Positions 1-5,776 of a DNA stretch of 5,895 bases are shown one piece after another. Positions within the stretch are counted from its first letter, which is position 1; each line of letters starts with the position of its first letter. The DNA is from Bacteroidales bacterium (GTDB lineage: Bacteria > Bacteroidota > Bacteroidia > Bacteroidales > JAADJA01): NCBI GenBank assembly GCA_029934735.1, contig JAOZLR010000172.1, positions 1 through 5,895 on the forward strand, given 5' to 3'. The translations under genes and the position numbers were made by a program. Below the pieces are notes generated by a model. It made no database searches. It was not told the origin of the DNA and saw nothing but the letters and a program-made list of their open reading frames with translations.

Positions 1-126
1 ATCCTTAACGGCAAATGCCATATCACTCTTTTTGAAAGTGCTCTTTCCTGATTTTGATATTATAACAACAATGGCAATCACTACCAGAATAAGTGCTATT
101 ATTATAGCTGTTCTGTTTTTTTTCAT
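1..126 (-). CDS. Partial membrane-anchored protein (N-terminus only), probably DUF4340-type partner of GldG
   Basis: This is the first 42 codons of a minus-strand gene that continues past the left edge. Translating from the ATG at 124-126 gives a basic start (MKKNRTA), a hydrophobic stretch at about residues 7-23 (AIIIALILVVIAIVVII), then a polar segment ending SDMAFAVKD. This is a signal anchor or uncleaved signal peptide with the rest exported to the periplasm; no lipobox cysteine is visible. The start lies 25 bp downstream of the gldG stop, and an AGGA sits 4 nt before the ATG, a possible weak Shine-Dalgarno. The spacing implies cotranscription with gldG. In many bacteria a DUF4340 protein follows a GldG-family protein in ABC-2 transporter operons, and the FAVKD stretch near the start fits my recollection of such proteins. 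The family assignment is therefore inference from position and a very short sequence; the gene itself is well supported. Confidence 0.7.
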   Translation of the reverse strand, partial: MKKNRTAIIIALILVVIAIVVIISKSGKSTFKKSDMAFAVKD

Positions 127-151
127 TCGTTCCTATTTTTTATTCACAATT

Positions 152-1897
152 TTACCTGGTATATTTTCTTTTCCTCACAAAGCCCATTATCATCCCCAAA
201 ATTAACACTATAACTACAGGAGTGACCACATTAAAACTTTTCCAGAACAGTTCGTTTTCATTTATTTTGGTTTTGTCGAGAAGGCGAAGTTTTATCTCTC
301 TTGACCTTATTGTTATCAACCCGCTTTCATCAATCAGATAATCCATTGCATTTAATATAAAATCCTTGTTCCCGAATGTTTGACCTGTATATCTGTCGTA
401 ACCAAGTGGATAAGGCATTGGATCTTTACCTTTTGAATAACTAATCTGATTTTTTATCACATCACCGTCAGCAACAAAGATCATCTTGGTGGGTCTGCTT
501 TTTTCCAGAAAACCCATATTCCTGTCATTTGTAATCTCGGGTGGAATGCGTCCATTATAAACAGATGGAAATTCTCCTTCGAGCATAGCAGCAACCGGAA
601 CATTTTTTTTATTATACAACCTTCTGTCGGGTTCTTCTTTCATTATTTCAAGAGTTATCAGCGCAGGAGTATTTACTGTTTTAGCATACGGAGATGAAGT
701 AAGTAAAATTGTCTTCTTTACATTGCCCCCCATAATGGTATCAATGCTACTGATAAATTCAGTTTTAATGGCATTAAGATTTTTTACAATGGGATTATCA
801 CTAAGCGGATAAAGCACAGGGAAGTAATACCAGGAGAAGAATTCAACTTGTGGCCCACTTGCCGATTCACCTGTTTTTACCGGAATGGGCAGTGCGTTCA
901 AATCCATAACAAGATCAGTGTTAAGCCTGATGCCATAAGTGAAGAATTGGTCATCAAGGTTCAGTTCATTTATCAGTCCGAAAGTAATATCCGATTTAAA
1001 AATACTGTCCATACTGGCATTCACGGGATCAATAAGCCAGAGCACCTTGCCTCCGCGCATTATGTACTGGTCAATAATAAACTTATCTTTTTCGATGAAG
1101 GCAGAATCGGGTTTAGCAATGATTATTGCATCATAAATGTTATGAATACCGGTATTGGCTGAATCAATTGCCTGCCTTTTGGTGAGGACGCTAACCTTAC
1201 CATCCAATCTGACACGCTCCACAGAGTAGTACTCCTGTAAAGCACGTGTTACATCTGCGACTTTTATGAGTTCAAGTTCGCCGTGTCCCTCTATAAATGC
1301 AATCCTTGGTTTTTTTTCAACAGTAAGTTTCTTTACAGCACTTATCAGGTTAAACTCCAGATTTTGTATTGAATTATTGAGTACCTCCTCAGGAGGAACA
1401 CCCATTTGCGATTTTAGAAGTTCAACGGGTATCTCCTTATTTTTATATGAAATAATAGTTCCCGGAAAAATTATTTGACGACTGGAGCCTTCATTATTTT
1501 TTACCTGAAGGTCGGTTGGCTGTAAACCCCGCTCAACAAGTCTTTGATAAACGTCTTCTCTTTCAGCAGGATCGGAATTTTCGGAAGGATTAATAAACTC
1601 ATACTGAATATTGTCAGAGTAAGCTCTGAATTCACCAAGCATCTCTTTGGTTTCTCTGCGAAGGCGTTTGAATCCTGCAGGAAATTCACCGTCAAGATAA
1701 ACCTCAAAATAGACAATATCGTCAAGATTCCTGAGAATTTGCTTTGTCGGTTCCGACAGAGTGTATCTTTTTTCGGAAGTCAGATCAAAGCGGATAAAAA
1801 GATAATATCCAATTGTGTTGATAAGAATAATAATGATAACGCCCAGCACAAGCTGAACGATATTGCTCCTTTTTATATCCTTTTTCTTACTACTCAT
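152..1897 (-). CDS. gldG: GldG, membrane-anchored auxiliary subunit of the GldF/GldG ABC transporter
   Basis: The protein has 581 residues, a normal length for GldG. It works with the permease GldF and an ATPase (GldA in Flavobacterium) in an ABC transporter linked to gliding motility in flavobacteria. Homologues also occur in non-gliding Bacteroidota, where the substrate is unknown. Visible features are a transmembrane anchor at about residues 13-35, followed by the family motif EKRYTLSEPTKQIL (42-55); a large periplasmic domain (PF09822-like) with NSIQNLEFNLISAVKKLT (175-192), GHGE (204-207) and IDQYIMRGGKVLWLID (275-290); and a C-terminal transmembrane helix at about 557-574 ending in the basic tail RKRKYTR. 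Both ends are thus membrane-anchored. The ATG at 1895-1897 is chosen because it places a short lysine-rich leader before the first helix; the leader is A-rich with no clear Shine-Dalgarno. It follows gldF by 116 bp containing hairpin repeats. Cotranscription with gldF is likely. Confidence 0.93.
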   Translation of the reverse strand: MSSKKKDIKRSNIVQLVLGVIIIILINTIGYYLFIRFDLTSEKRYTLSEPTKQILRNLDDIVYFEVYLDGEFPAGFKRLRRETKEMLGEFRAYSDNIQYEFINPSENSDPAEREDVYQRLVERGLQPTDLQVKNNEGSSRQIIFPGTIISYKNKEIPVELLKSQMGVPPEEVLNNSIQNLEFNLISAVKKLTVEKKPRIAFIEGHGELELIKVADVTRALQEYYSVERVRLDGKVSVLTKRQAIDSANTGIHNIYDAIIIAKPDSAFIEKDKFIIDQYIMRGGKVLWLIDPVNASMDSIFKSDITFGLINELNLDDQFFTYGIRLNTDLVMDLNALPIPVKTGESASGPQVEFFSWYYFPVLYPLSDNPIVKNLNAIKTEFISSIDTIMGGNVKKTILLTSSPYAKTVNTPALITLEIMKEEPDRRLYNKKNVPVAAMLEGEFPSVYNGRIPPEITNDRNMGFLEKSRPTKMIFVADGDVIKNQISYSKGKDPMPYPLGYDRYTGQTFGNKDFILNAMDYLIDESGLITIRSREIKLRLLDKTKINENELFWKSFNVVTPVVIVLILGMIMGFVRKRKYTR

Positions 1898-1916
1898 TTC
1901 TTTTTTTAATCAATAT

Positions 1917-1927
1917 GCGCCAAGCGC
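1917..1927 (-). repeat. Small GC-rich hairpin before gldG, possible degenerate third repeat copy
   Basis: GCGC (1917-1920) and GCGC (1924-1927) are separated by three bases and overlap the 8-bp palindrome AAGCGCTT (1922-1929). The following text to about 1943 (CAAGCGCTTATGCTTATTTAACT) can be aligned with gaps to the two clean repeats at 1942-2013, sharing the CAAGCG ... GCTT ... TTAA/AACT pattern. It is offset by 27 rather than 38 bp, so it is a decayed copy or a chance resemblance. In the gldFG transcript the hairpin would lie about 20-30 nt upstream of the gldG start codon. Confidence 0.4.
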
Positions 1928-1941
1928 TTATGCTTATTTAA

Positions 1942-2013
1942 CTGTGACAAGCGTCCACGCTTGTCAATTAAACTATATTCTGTTACAAGCATCTACGCTT
2001 GTTAATTCAACTT
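1942..2013. repeat. Two tandem 38-bp hairpin repeats between gldF and gldG
   Basis: Unit one is 1942-1979 and unit two starts at 1980 in exact 38-bp register, running into the gldF stop region. The units agree at 30 of 38 positions, with 28 of the first 33 identical. Each carries an inverted repeat. In unit one, TGACAAGCG (1945-1953) pairs perfectly with CGCTTGTCA (1958-1966) around a 4-base loop. In unit two, ACAAGC (1985-1990) pairs with GCTTGT (1997-2002), and one further pair is a G-U wobble when read as minus-strand RNA. The loops differ while the stems are largely kept. The form resembles REP-like dispersed extragenic palindromes, but only a genome-wide search can show whether it is dispersed. 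It is more GC-rich than its surroundings and has no T-run behind it, so it does not look like a strong terminator. Confidence 0.85.
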
Positions 2014-2748
2014 TCATCCCCACTTCCTGCTTTCCAGCGATATTTTTGTAAAAAGCAAAAAAAGCGATATCAGGCTTAAAAAATAAATAGCATCTCTTGT
2101 ATCTATTACGCCTTTGCTCATCGCTCCATAATGGTTATTTATACCAAGTGTTTTTATAAAAAGATCGAAATTCCCGAAGAAATCCAGAGAATAGATGAAG
2201 TCAAATCCAAGATATATGAATCCACTTAATACAACAGCAACAATAAAAGAGATAACCGGATTATCTGTTAAAGAGGACGAAAATAGTCCGATTGCAACAA
2301 ACGATGCTCCGAGGAACAACAATCCAATGTATGATCCCCACATTCCTCCTGTATCAATATTTCCTTTTGGCGAACCTAGCTGATAAACAGAGTAGAAATA
2401 GATAAGTGTTGGCAAAACCGAAAAGATAACAAGCACAACACCTGCAAAATATTTTGCAATGATAATCTGCATATCGGTCAATGGTTTGGTCATAAGCAAC
2501 TCAATTGTACCACTCTTTTTTTCATCGGCAAAAAATCTCATAGTTATTGCCGGAATCAAAAACAGGAATACAAAAGGTCCAATCAGGAACAGTCCGTCAA
2601 GATTGGCATAACCATAGTCCAATATATTTGATTCAAGTGGGAACACCCATAGAAAAAGTCCGTTGACCAGCAGGAAAACAGCTATTACGATGTAGCCTGT
2701 CAACGAATTTAAAAAACCGATAATCTCTTTTTTGAATAATGTAAACAT
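2014..2748 (-). CDS. gldF: GldF, ABC-2 type permease of the GldF/GldG transporter
   Basis: The protein has 244 residues, normal for GldF and ABC-2 permeases. It forms the inner-membrane channel of the transporter whose auxiliary subunit is the neighbouring GldG. About six hydrophobic segments are visible: residues 18-36, 52-70, 99-121, 139-159, 164-186 and 220-236. Between the second and third lies the cytoplasmic stretch MRFFADEKKSGTIELLMTKP (70-89), a typical ABC-2 coupling region (E-x-x-x-GT-x-E-LL) that contacts the ATPase. The tail HYGAMSKGVIDTRDAIYFLS (206-225) matches the GldF pattern of a kGviD-rD-iYF segment before the last helix. The ATG at 2746-2748 gives the expected MFTLFKKE amphipathic start. 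No ATPase gene is in the window, so the nucleotide-binding partner must be encoded elsewhere. A perfect TAnnTTTG box lies 19 bp upstream, which makes this the first gene of the cluster. Confidence 0.93.
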   Translation of the reverse strand: MFTLFKKEIIGFLNSLTGYIVIAVFLLVNGLFLWVFPLESNILDYGYANLDGLFLIGPFVFLFLIPAITMRFFADEKKSGTIELLMTKPLTDMQIIIAKYFAGVVLVIFSVLPTLIYFYSVYQLGSPKGNIDTGGMWGSYIGLLFLGASFVAIGLFSSSLTDNPVISFIVAVVLSGFIYLGFDFIYSLDFFGNFDLFIKTLGINNHYGAMSKGVIDTRDAIYFLSLISLFLLFTKISLESRKWG

Positions 2749-2766
2749 CTTTAAAATTTAATGGCC

Positions 2767-2774
2767 CAAAATTA
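2767..2774 (-). promoter_or_regulatory. Candidate -7 box for gldF
   Basis: Read on the minus strand this is TAATTTTG, a full match to the Bacteroidota -7 consensus TAnnTTTG. It would start transcription near 2760, leaving a leader of roughly 12 nt before the gldF ATG. No TTTG is found at the expected -33 distance (about 2794-2799 reads CTCT or similar). The match is to six specified bases in AT-rich DNA, so chance is a real alternative. Confidence 0.4.
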
Positions 2775-2880
2775 ACTAAATTTATAAATCTATAGAGGTT
2801 GATTTGTTTTAAAAATTATTAAAAATCATTTTAAATACAGAAAATTGAAATAAAAATGCAATTATTCAAAAATCTATATA

Positions 2881-2888
2881 TAAATTTG
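2881..2888 (+). promoter_or_regulatory. Candidate -7 box for the DHOD-like gene
   Basis: TAAATTTG matches the Bacteroidota -7 consensus TAnnTTTG at all specified bases. It would give a start point near 2895 and a leader of about 38 nt before the ATG at 2933. The -33 position has no TTTG. A second, poorer box (AAACTTTG, 2905-2912) lies 16 bases after the TTTG of this box and could be used instead. The leader just before the ATG is A/T only, with no Shine-Dalgarno. Confidence 0.35.
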
Positions 2889-2932
2889 TTTCCTTATTAG
2901 TTTTAAACTTTGTTAAGGTAAATTTTTAAAAA

Positions 2933-3919
2933 ATGGCAGACTTACGTACTAATTATATGGGACTTGAGCTTAAAAATCCGATTATTATCGGTAGCTCTGG
3001 ATTGACAAATTCAGTAGAAAAGATTGTAGAATTCGAGGAGCTGGGAGCAGGAGCAGTTGTATTGAAGTCACTTTTTGAAGAGCAGATTCGTTTTCAGACA
3101 CACAAAACAGTAACACAAAGTGGTATGGACCACGGTTATCCTGAAGCCGCTGACTACATATCAGCTTATACTGAAGATCATGCTGTAACTGAGTATCTTA
3201 ACCTCATAAGAGAGAGTAAGTCGAAAGTTAGTATTCCTGTGATAGCCAGTATTAATTGTGTTACAGCTACTGATTGGACTTCATTTGCCAGGAAGATTGA
3301 GGATGCAGGTGCTGATGCCATTGAACTTAATATATTTATTCTGCCATCAGACCCCAAACATAGCGGAGAAGAGAATGAGCAGGTTTATTTTGATATTGTT
3401 ATGGCTGTGATTAAAGAGGTGTCAATTCCGGTCTCTATTAAAATAAGCTACTATTTTTCAGGCTTTGCCAAAACTGCGCTCAAGTTATCGTGGACAGGAA
3501 TAAAAGGTTTGGTACTTTTTAATAGATTTTTCTCGCCAGATATCAATATTGATAACTTTGAAATAACAGCAACCAATGTTTTTAGCTCTCCGGCTGAGCT
3601 CTCAATATCTCTGAGATGGGTGGCCATGCTCTCTGACCGTGTTCATTGTGATATAGCTGCTTCAACCGGGGTTCACGACGGCGAAGGTGTTGTTAAACAA
3701 CTGCTTGCAGGTGCTAAGGCAACTCAAATTGCTTCTACATTATATAAAAACGGATTGCACGTTATTCCGGAGATGATCAGGTTTGTTGATAACTGGATGA
3801 CAAAGCACAATTTTAAGACTACAGATGAATTTATTGGGAAGGTAAGTCTTAAAGAAACTGATAATCCTGCTGCTTATGAACGGGTGCAGTTTATGAAGCA
3901 TTTTTCCGGGATAGAGTAG
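2933..3919 (+). CDS. Dihydroorotate dehydrogenase-like flavoprotein, substrate uncertain
   Basis: The 328-residue protein has the FMN-binding TIM-barrel pattern of the dihydroorotate dehydrogenase superfamily and matches the subgroup usually annotated as 'dihydroorotate dehydrogenase-like protein'. Landmarks are NPIIIGSSGL (15-24), VVLKSLFEEQI with K45 (42-52), ASINCVT (105-111), ELNIFILPSD (131-140), VSIKIS (167-172), LFNRFFSPDI (195-204), ASTGVHDGEGVVK (243-255) and LLAGAKATQIAS (257-268), the last two being the usual phosphate-binding part of FMN sites. The C-terminal part (WMTKHNF, 288-294; NPAAYERVQFMKHF, 311-324) also follows this subgroup. True class 1 enzymes have a catalytic cysteine in an ELN-x-SCPN motif; here the stretch reads ELNIFILP, without cysteine. 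It is likely a cytosolic oxidoreductase acting on a pyrimidine-like or other cyclic substrate, but the reaction is unknown. There is no signal peptide. The gene ends in tandem in-frame stops (TAG TGA). Confidence 0.88.
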   Translation: MADLRTNYMGLELKNPIIIGSSGLTNSVEKIVEFEELGAGAVVLKSLFEEQIRFQTHKTVTQSGMDHGYPEAADYISAYTEDHAVTEYLNLIRESKSKVSIPVIASINCVTATDWTSFARKIEDAGADAIELNIFILPSDPKHSGEENEQVYFDIVMAVIKEVSIPVSIKISYYFSGFAKTALKLSWTGIKGLVLFNRFFSPDINIDNFEITATNVFSSPAELSISLRWVAMLSDRVHCDIAASTGVHDGEGVVKQLLAGAKATQIASTLYKNGLHVIPEMIRFVDNWMTKHNFKTTDEFIGKVSLKETDNPAAYERVQFMKHFSGIE

Positions 3920-3972
3920 TGATTCCGGATATCCGGTGTTTGAGCTGACCATCTGAGCAGCTTTATGTTCTG
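3920..3972. other. Short convergent intergenic gap with palindromes
   Basis: The DHOD-like gene and pyrG converge across 53 bp. The gap contains the perfect 12-bp palindrome CCGGATATCCGG (3925-3936) and a weaker inverted repeat AGCTG (3943-3947) / CAGCT (3958-3962). Neither has a long stem followed by an uninterrupted T-run on either strand, so neither is a convincing intrinsic terminator. Termination of both genes may be factor-dependent, or the transcripts may overlap. Confidence 0.55.
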
Positions 3973-5586
3973 TTATTTTTCGTTTTTATATTTTAATGTT
4001 GCTGAAATGAAATTTACAAAAATAGGATGTGGCTTTGCTACAGTGCTCTGATATTCAGGATGAAACTGTACGCCAACAAACCAGGGATGTTCTTTAAGCT
4101 CAACTATTTCAACAAGATTCTCTTTTGGATTGACGCCGGTAGCTTTCATTCCTGCCTGTTCAAATTCACTCAAATATTCATTATTAAATTCATATCTGTG
4201 TCTGTGGCGCTCACTTACATTTATTGTCTGATAGCACTTGAACGCAATTGAATTCTTTTTCACTTTACAGGGATAAGCTCCAAGCCTCATTGTTCCGCCC
4301 ATTCCTTTTATCTTCTTCTGCTCTTCCATCAGGTCGATAACAGGATATTTCGTATCGGGGTTCATCTCCATAGAATGAGCACTTTTATATCCGAGTTTAT
4401 TGCGGGCAAATTCTATAACAGCACATTGCATTCCAAGGCAAATACCAAGGAACGGTATGTTATTCTCTCTCACATACCTGATTGCAGAGATCTTCCCTTC
4501 AATTCCCCTTTCACCGAAGCCGGGTGCAACAAGAACTCCATCAAAATCTTTCAAAATACTATTTGCATTCTCATCGGTAATCTTCTCGGCATGTATCATT
4601 TTAACATTCACTTTGCATTCATTAGCAGCACCGGCATGTACAAACGATTCGCTGATAGATTTGTATGCATCTTTTAATTCCACATACTTCCCGACAAGTG
4701 CTACATTCACTTCGGTTGTCGGATGAGATAGCTTGTAAAGAAAATCTTCCCATTTGCCAAGGTCGGGTTGGCTGTCGAGAGGCATCATGGTTTTTCTTAA
4801 AACCTCTGCATCAAGATTTTCCTCTCTCATTAGGATGGGAACTTCATATATGCTTTTGGCATCAATGGACTCAATAACCGAGGAAGGCTCCACATTACAG
4901 AATTTTGCAATTTTATTTTTAAGGCTTTCGCTAAGATGCCTTTCTGTCCGGCAAACGATAATATCTGGCTGTACTCCCGATTCCAGTAATGTTTTTACAG
5001 AGTGTTGTGTTGGTTTTGTTTTTAACTCTCCGGCAGCGGCAAGATAGGGGACAAGCGTTAGATGAATAACTGAACAATCGCGCCCCATTTCCCATCGTAA
5101 TTGTCTTACTGATTCAATATAGGGTAACGATTCAATATCACCAACAGTACCTCCTATTTCAGTTATAACAAAATCATATTTGCCGGTTTTGCCAAGTAGT
5201 TTTATTCTCCTCTTTATCTCATCAGTAATATGCGGAATTACCTGAACTGTATGACCTAGATAGTCACCCCTTCGTTCTTTTTCAATAACTGTTTGATATA
5301 TACGTCCGGTTGTGACATTATTAGCCTGTGAAGTGGGGACATTTGAAAAACGTTCGTAATGACCCAGATCCAGGTCGGTTTCAGCACCATCTTCAGTTAC
5401 ATAGCATTCGCCATGCTCATACGGATTAAGAGTGCCCGGATCCACATTGATATAGGGATCAAGCTTTTGAATAGTTACAGAAAAACCGCGTGATTGTAAT
5501 AATTTTGCCAGTGATGATGATATGATTCCCTTACCGAGAGATGATGCAACACCTCCTAAAACAAATATATATTTTGTCCTTGCCAT
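3973..5586 (-). CDS. pyrG: CTP synthase (glutamine-hydrolysing)
   Basis: PyrG converts UTP to CTP using ATP and ammonia from glutamine, the last step of de novo CTP synthesis, in the cytosol. At 537 residues it is full length for bacterial enzymes (about 530-550). The N-terminal synthetase domain has the P-loop GGVASSLGKG (11-20), KLDPYINVDPGT (41-52), the acidic stretch EDGAETDLDLGHYERF (65-80) and EIGGTVGDIES (143-153), which supply the Mg-ATP and UTP sites. The C-terminal class I glutamine amidotransferase domain begins around residue 293. It shows GFGERG (356-361), the nucleophile C383 in GICLGMQ (381-387), and H509 and E511 in QFHPEYQS (507-514). All key residues are present, so the enzyme should be active. 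The ATG at 5584-5586 gives the standard MARTKYIFVLGG start. It appears to be transcribed alone, with its own promoter and a preceding terminator separating it from the GAPDH gene. Confidence 0.98.
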   Translation of the reverse strand: MARTKYIFVLGGVASSLGKGIISSSLAKLLQSRGFSVTIQKLDPYINVDPGTLNPYEHGECYVTEDGAETDLDLGHYERFSNVPTSQANNVTTGRIYQTVIEKERRGDYLGHTVQVIPHITDEIKRRIKLLGKTGKYDFVITEIGGTVGDIESLPYIESVRQLRWEMGRDCSVIHLTLVPYLAAAGELKTKPTQHSVKTLLESGVQPDIIVCRTERHLSESLKNKIAKFCNVEPSSVIESIDAKSIYEVPILMREENLDAEVLRKTMMPLDSQPDLGKWEDFLYKLSHPTTEVNVALVGKYVELKDAYKSISESFVHAGAANECKVNVKMIHAEKITDENANSILKDFDGVLVAPGFGERGIEGKISAIRYVRENNIPFLGICLGMQCAVIEFARNKLGYKSAHSMEMNPDTKYPVIDLMEEQKKIKGMGGTMRLGAYPCKVKKNSIAFKCYQTINVSERHRHRYEFNNEYLSEFEQAGMKATGVNPKENLVEIVELKEHPWFVGVQFHPEYQSTVAKPHPIFVNFISATLKYKNEK

Positions 5587-5603
5587 GTCATTAAATGTTT
5601 TTG

Positions 5604-5633
5604 CAAATATCTGATTTTATTATCAAACCCAAA
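5604..5633 (-). promoter_or_regulatory. Candidate pyrG promoter (Bacteroidota type)
   Basis: On the minus strand a TTTG (5630-5633) is followed after 18 bases by GATATTTG (5604-5611). This fits the Bacteroidota promoter pattern TTTG-(about 19-21)-TAnnTTTG with one mismatch in the -7 box and slightly short spacing. The start point would fall near 5597, giving a leader of only about 10 nt before the pyrG ATG. That would leave no room for an attenuator after this start point. It is the only pair of boxes I found in the pyrG upstream region. Confidence 0.4.
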
Positions 5634-5671
5634 GCAAAAAATAAAAAAACGTGTAAACATTCTGTAGCTAA

Positions 5672-5691
5672 TTGGGATTTCTGAATCCCAA
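5672..5691. repeat. Perfect 8-bp hairpin upstream of pyrG
   Basis: TTGGGATT (5672-5679) pairs with AATCCCAA (5684-5691) around a 4-base loop, and AATT on both sides extends the arms if one base is bulged. It lies between the GAPDH terminator and the candidate pyrG promoter, about 40 bp upstream of the -33 box. There is no adjacent T-run on the minus strand. It could be an operator, a fragment of a dispersed repeat, or a secondary structure at the GAPDH transcript end; nothing in the sequence decides between these. Confidence 0.5.
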
Positions 5692-5729
5692 ATTGAGAGT
5701 TGAATCAAAGATTTGACATACTTCCAAAT

Positions 5730-5759
5730 AAAAAACCCCAACCTTCCGGTCGGGGTTTT
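5730..5759 (-). terminator. Intrinsic terminator of the GAPDH gene
   Basis: Read as minus-strand RNA, a 12-bp stem (arms 5748-5759 and 5732-5743) contains four A-U pairs, four G-C pairs, one G-U wobble and three more pairs closing on GGAA, a GNRA-type tetraloop. The descending arm runs into six consecutive U residues (5735-5730). It begins 17 nt after the GAPDH stop codon. On the plus strand the wobble becomes an A-C mismatch, which points to the minus strand as the functional direction. It should insulate pyrG from GAPDH transcription. Confidence 0.93.
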
Positions 5760-5776
5760 CCTTGTAGCTTATTATT

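Larger units (their letters stand above)
2749..2932. other. AT-rich divergent intergenic region
   Basis: This 184-bp gap separates the divergent starts of gldF (minus) and the DHOD-like gene (plus), so it must hold the promoters of both units. It is overwhelmingly A and T, with GC-containing words only near 2763-2767 and 2794-2798. Each flank has a TAnnTTTG match. A short inverted repeat, AAATTTATA (2778-2786) and TATAAATTT (2879-2887), brackets the region, but such words are expected often in DNA of this composition. I see no reading frame or RNA structure here. Confidence 0.75.

Noticed and set aside
1544..1909. A 121-codon plus-strand open frame opposite gldG
   Set aside because: It lies wholly antisense to a strongly supported gene, has no family resemblance, and similar shadow frames occur opposite the other genes.
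1942..2013. CRISPR array
   Set aside because: Only two units in direct tandem with no spacers between them, and the units are diverged; this is a hairpin repeat, not a repeat-spacer array.
1863..2051. A 62-codon plus-strand open frame over the hairpin repeats
   Set aside because: It is antisense to the ends of gldG and gldF, and its content is explained by the palindromic repeats; no homology is recognisable.
2778..2887. Long-range inverted repeat AAATTTATA/TATAAATTT as a mobile-element end
   Set aside because: Nine bases of pure A/T in an A/T-dominated stretch are expected by chance, no target-site duplication is seen, and the interior has no coding content.
3925..3936. CCGGATATCCGG as an intrinsic terminator
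   Set aside because: The usable stem is only about four pairs and no T-run follows on either strand.
4375..5047. Several plus-strand open frames of 70-108 codons opposite pyrG
   Set aside because: They overlap each other and the conserved pyrG frame, show no recognisable domains, and lack plausible promoters.
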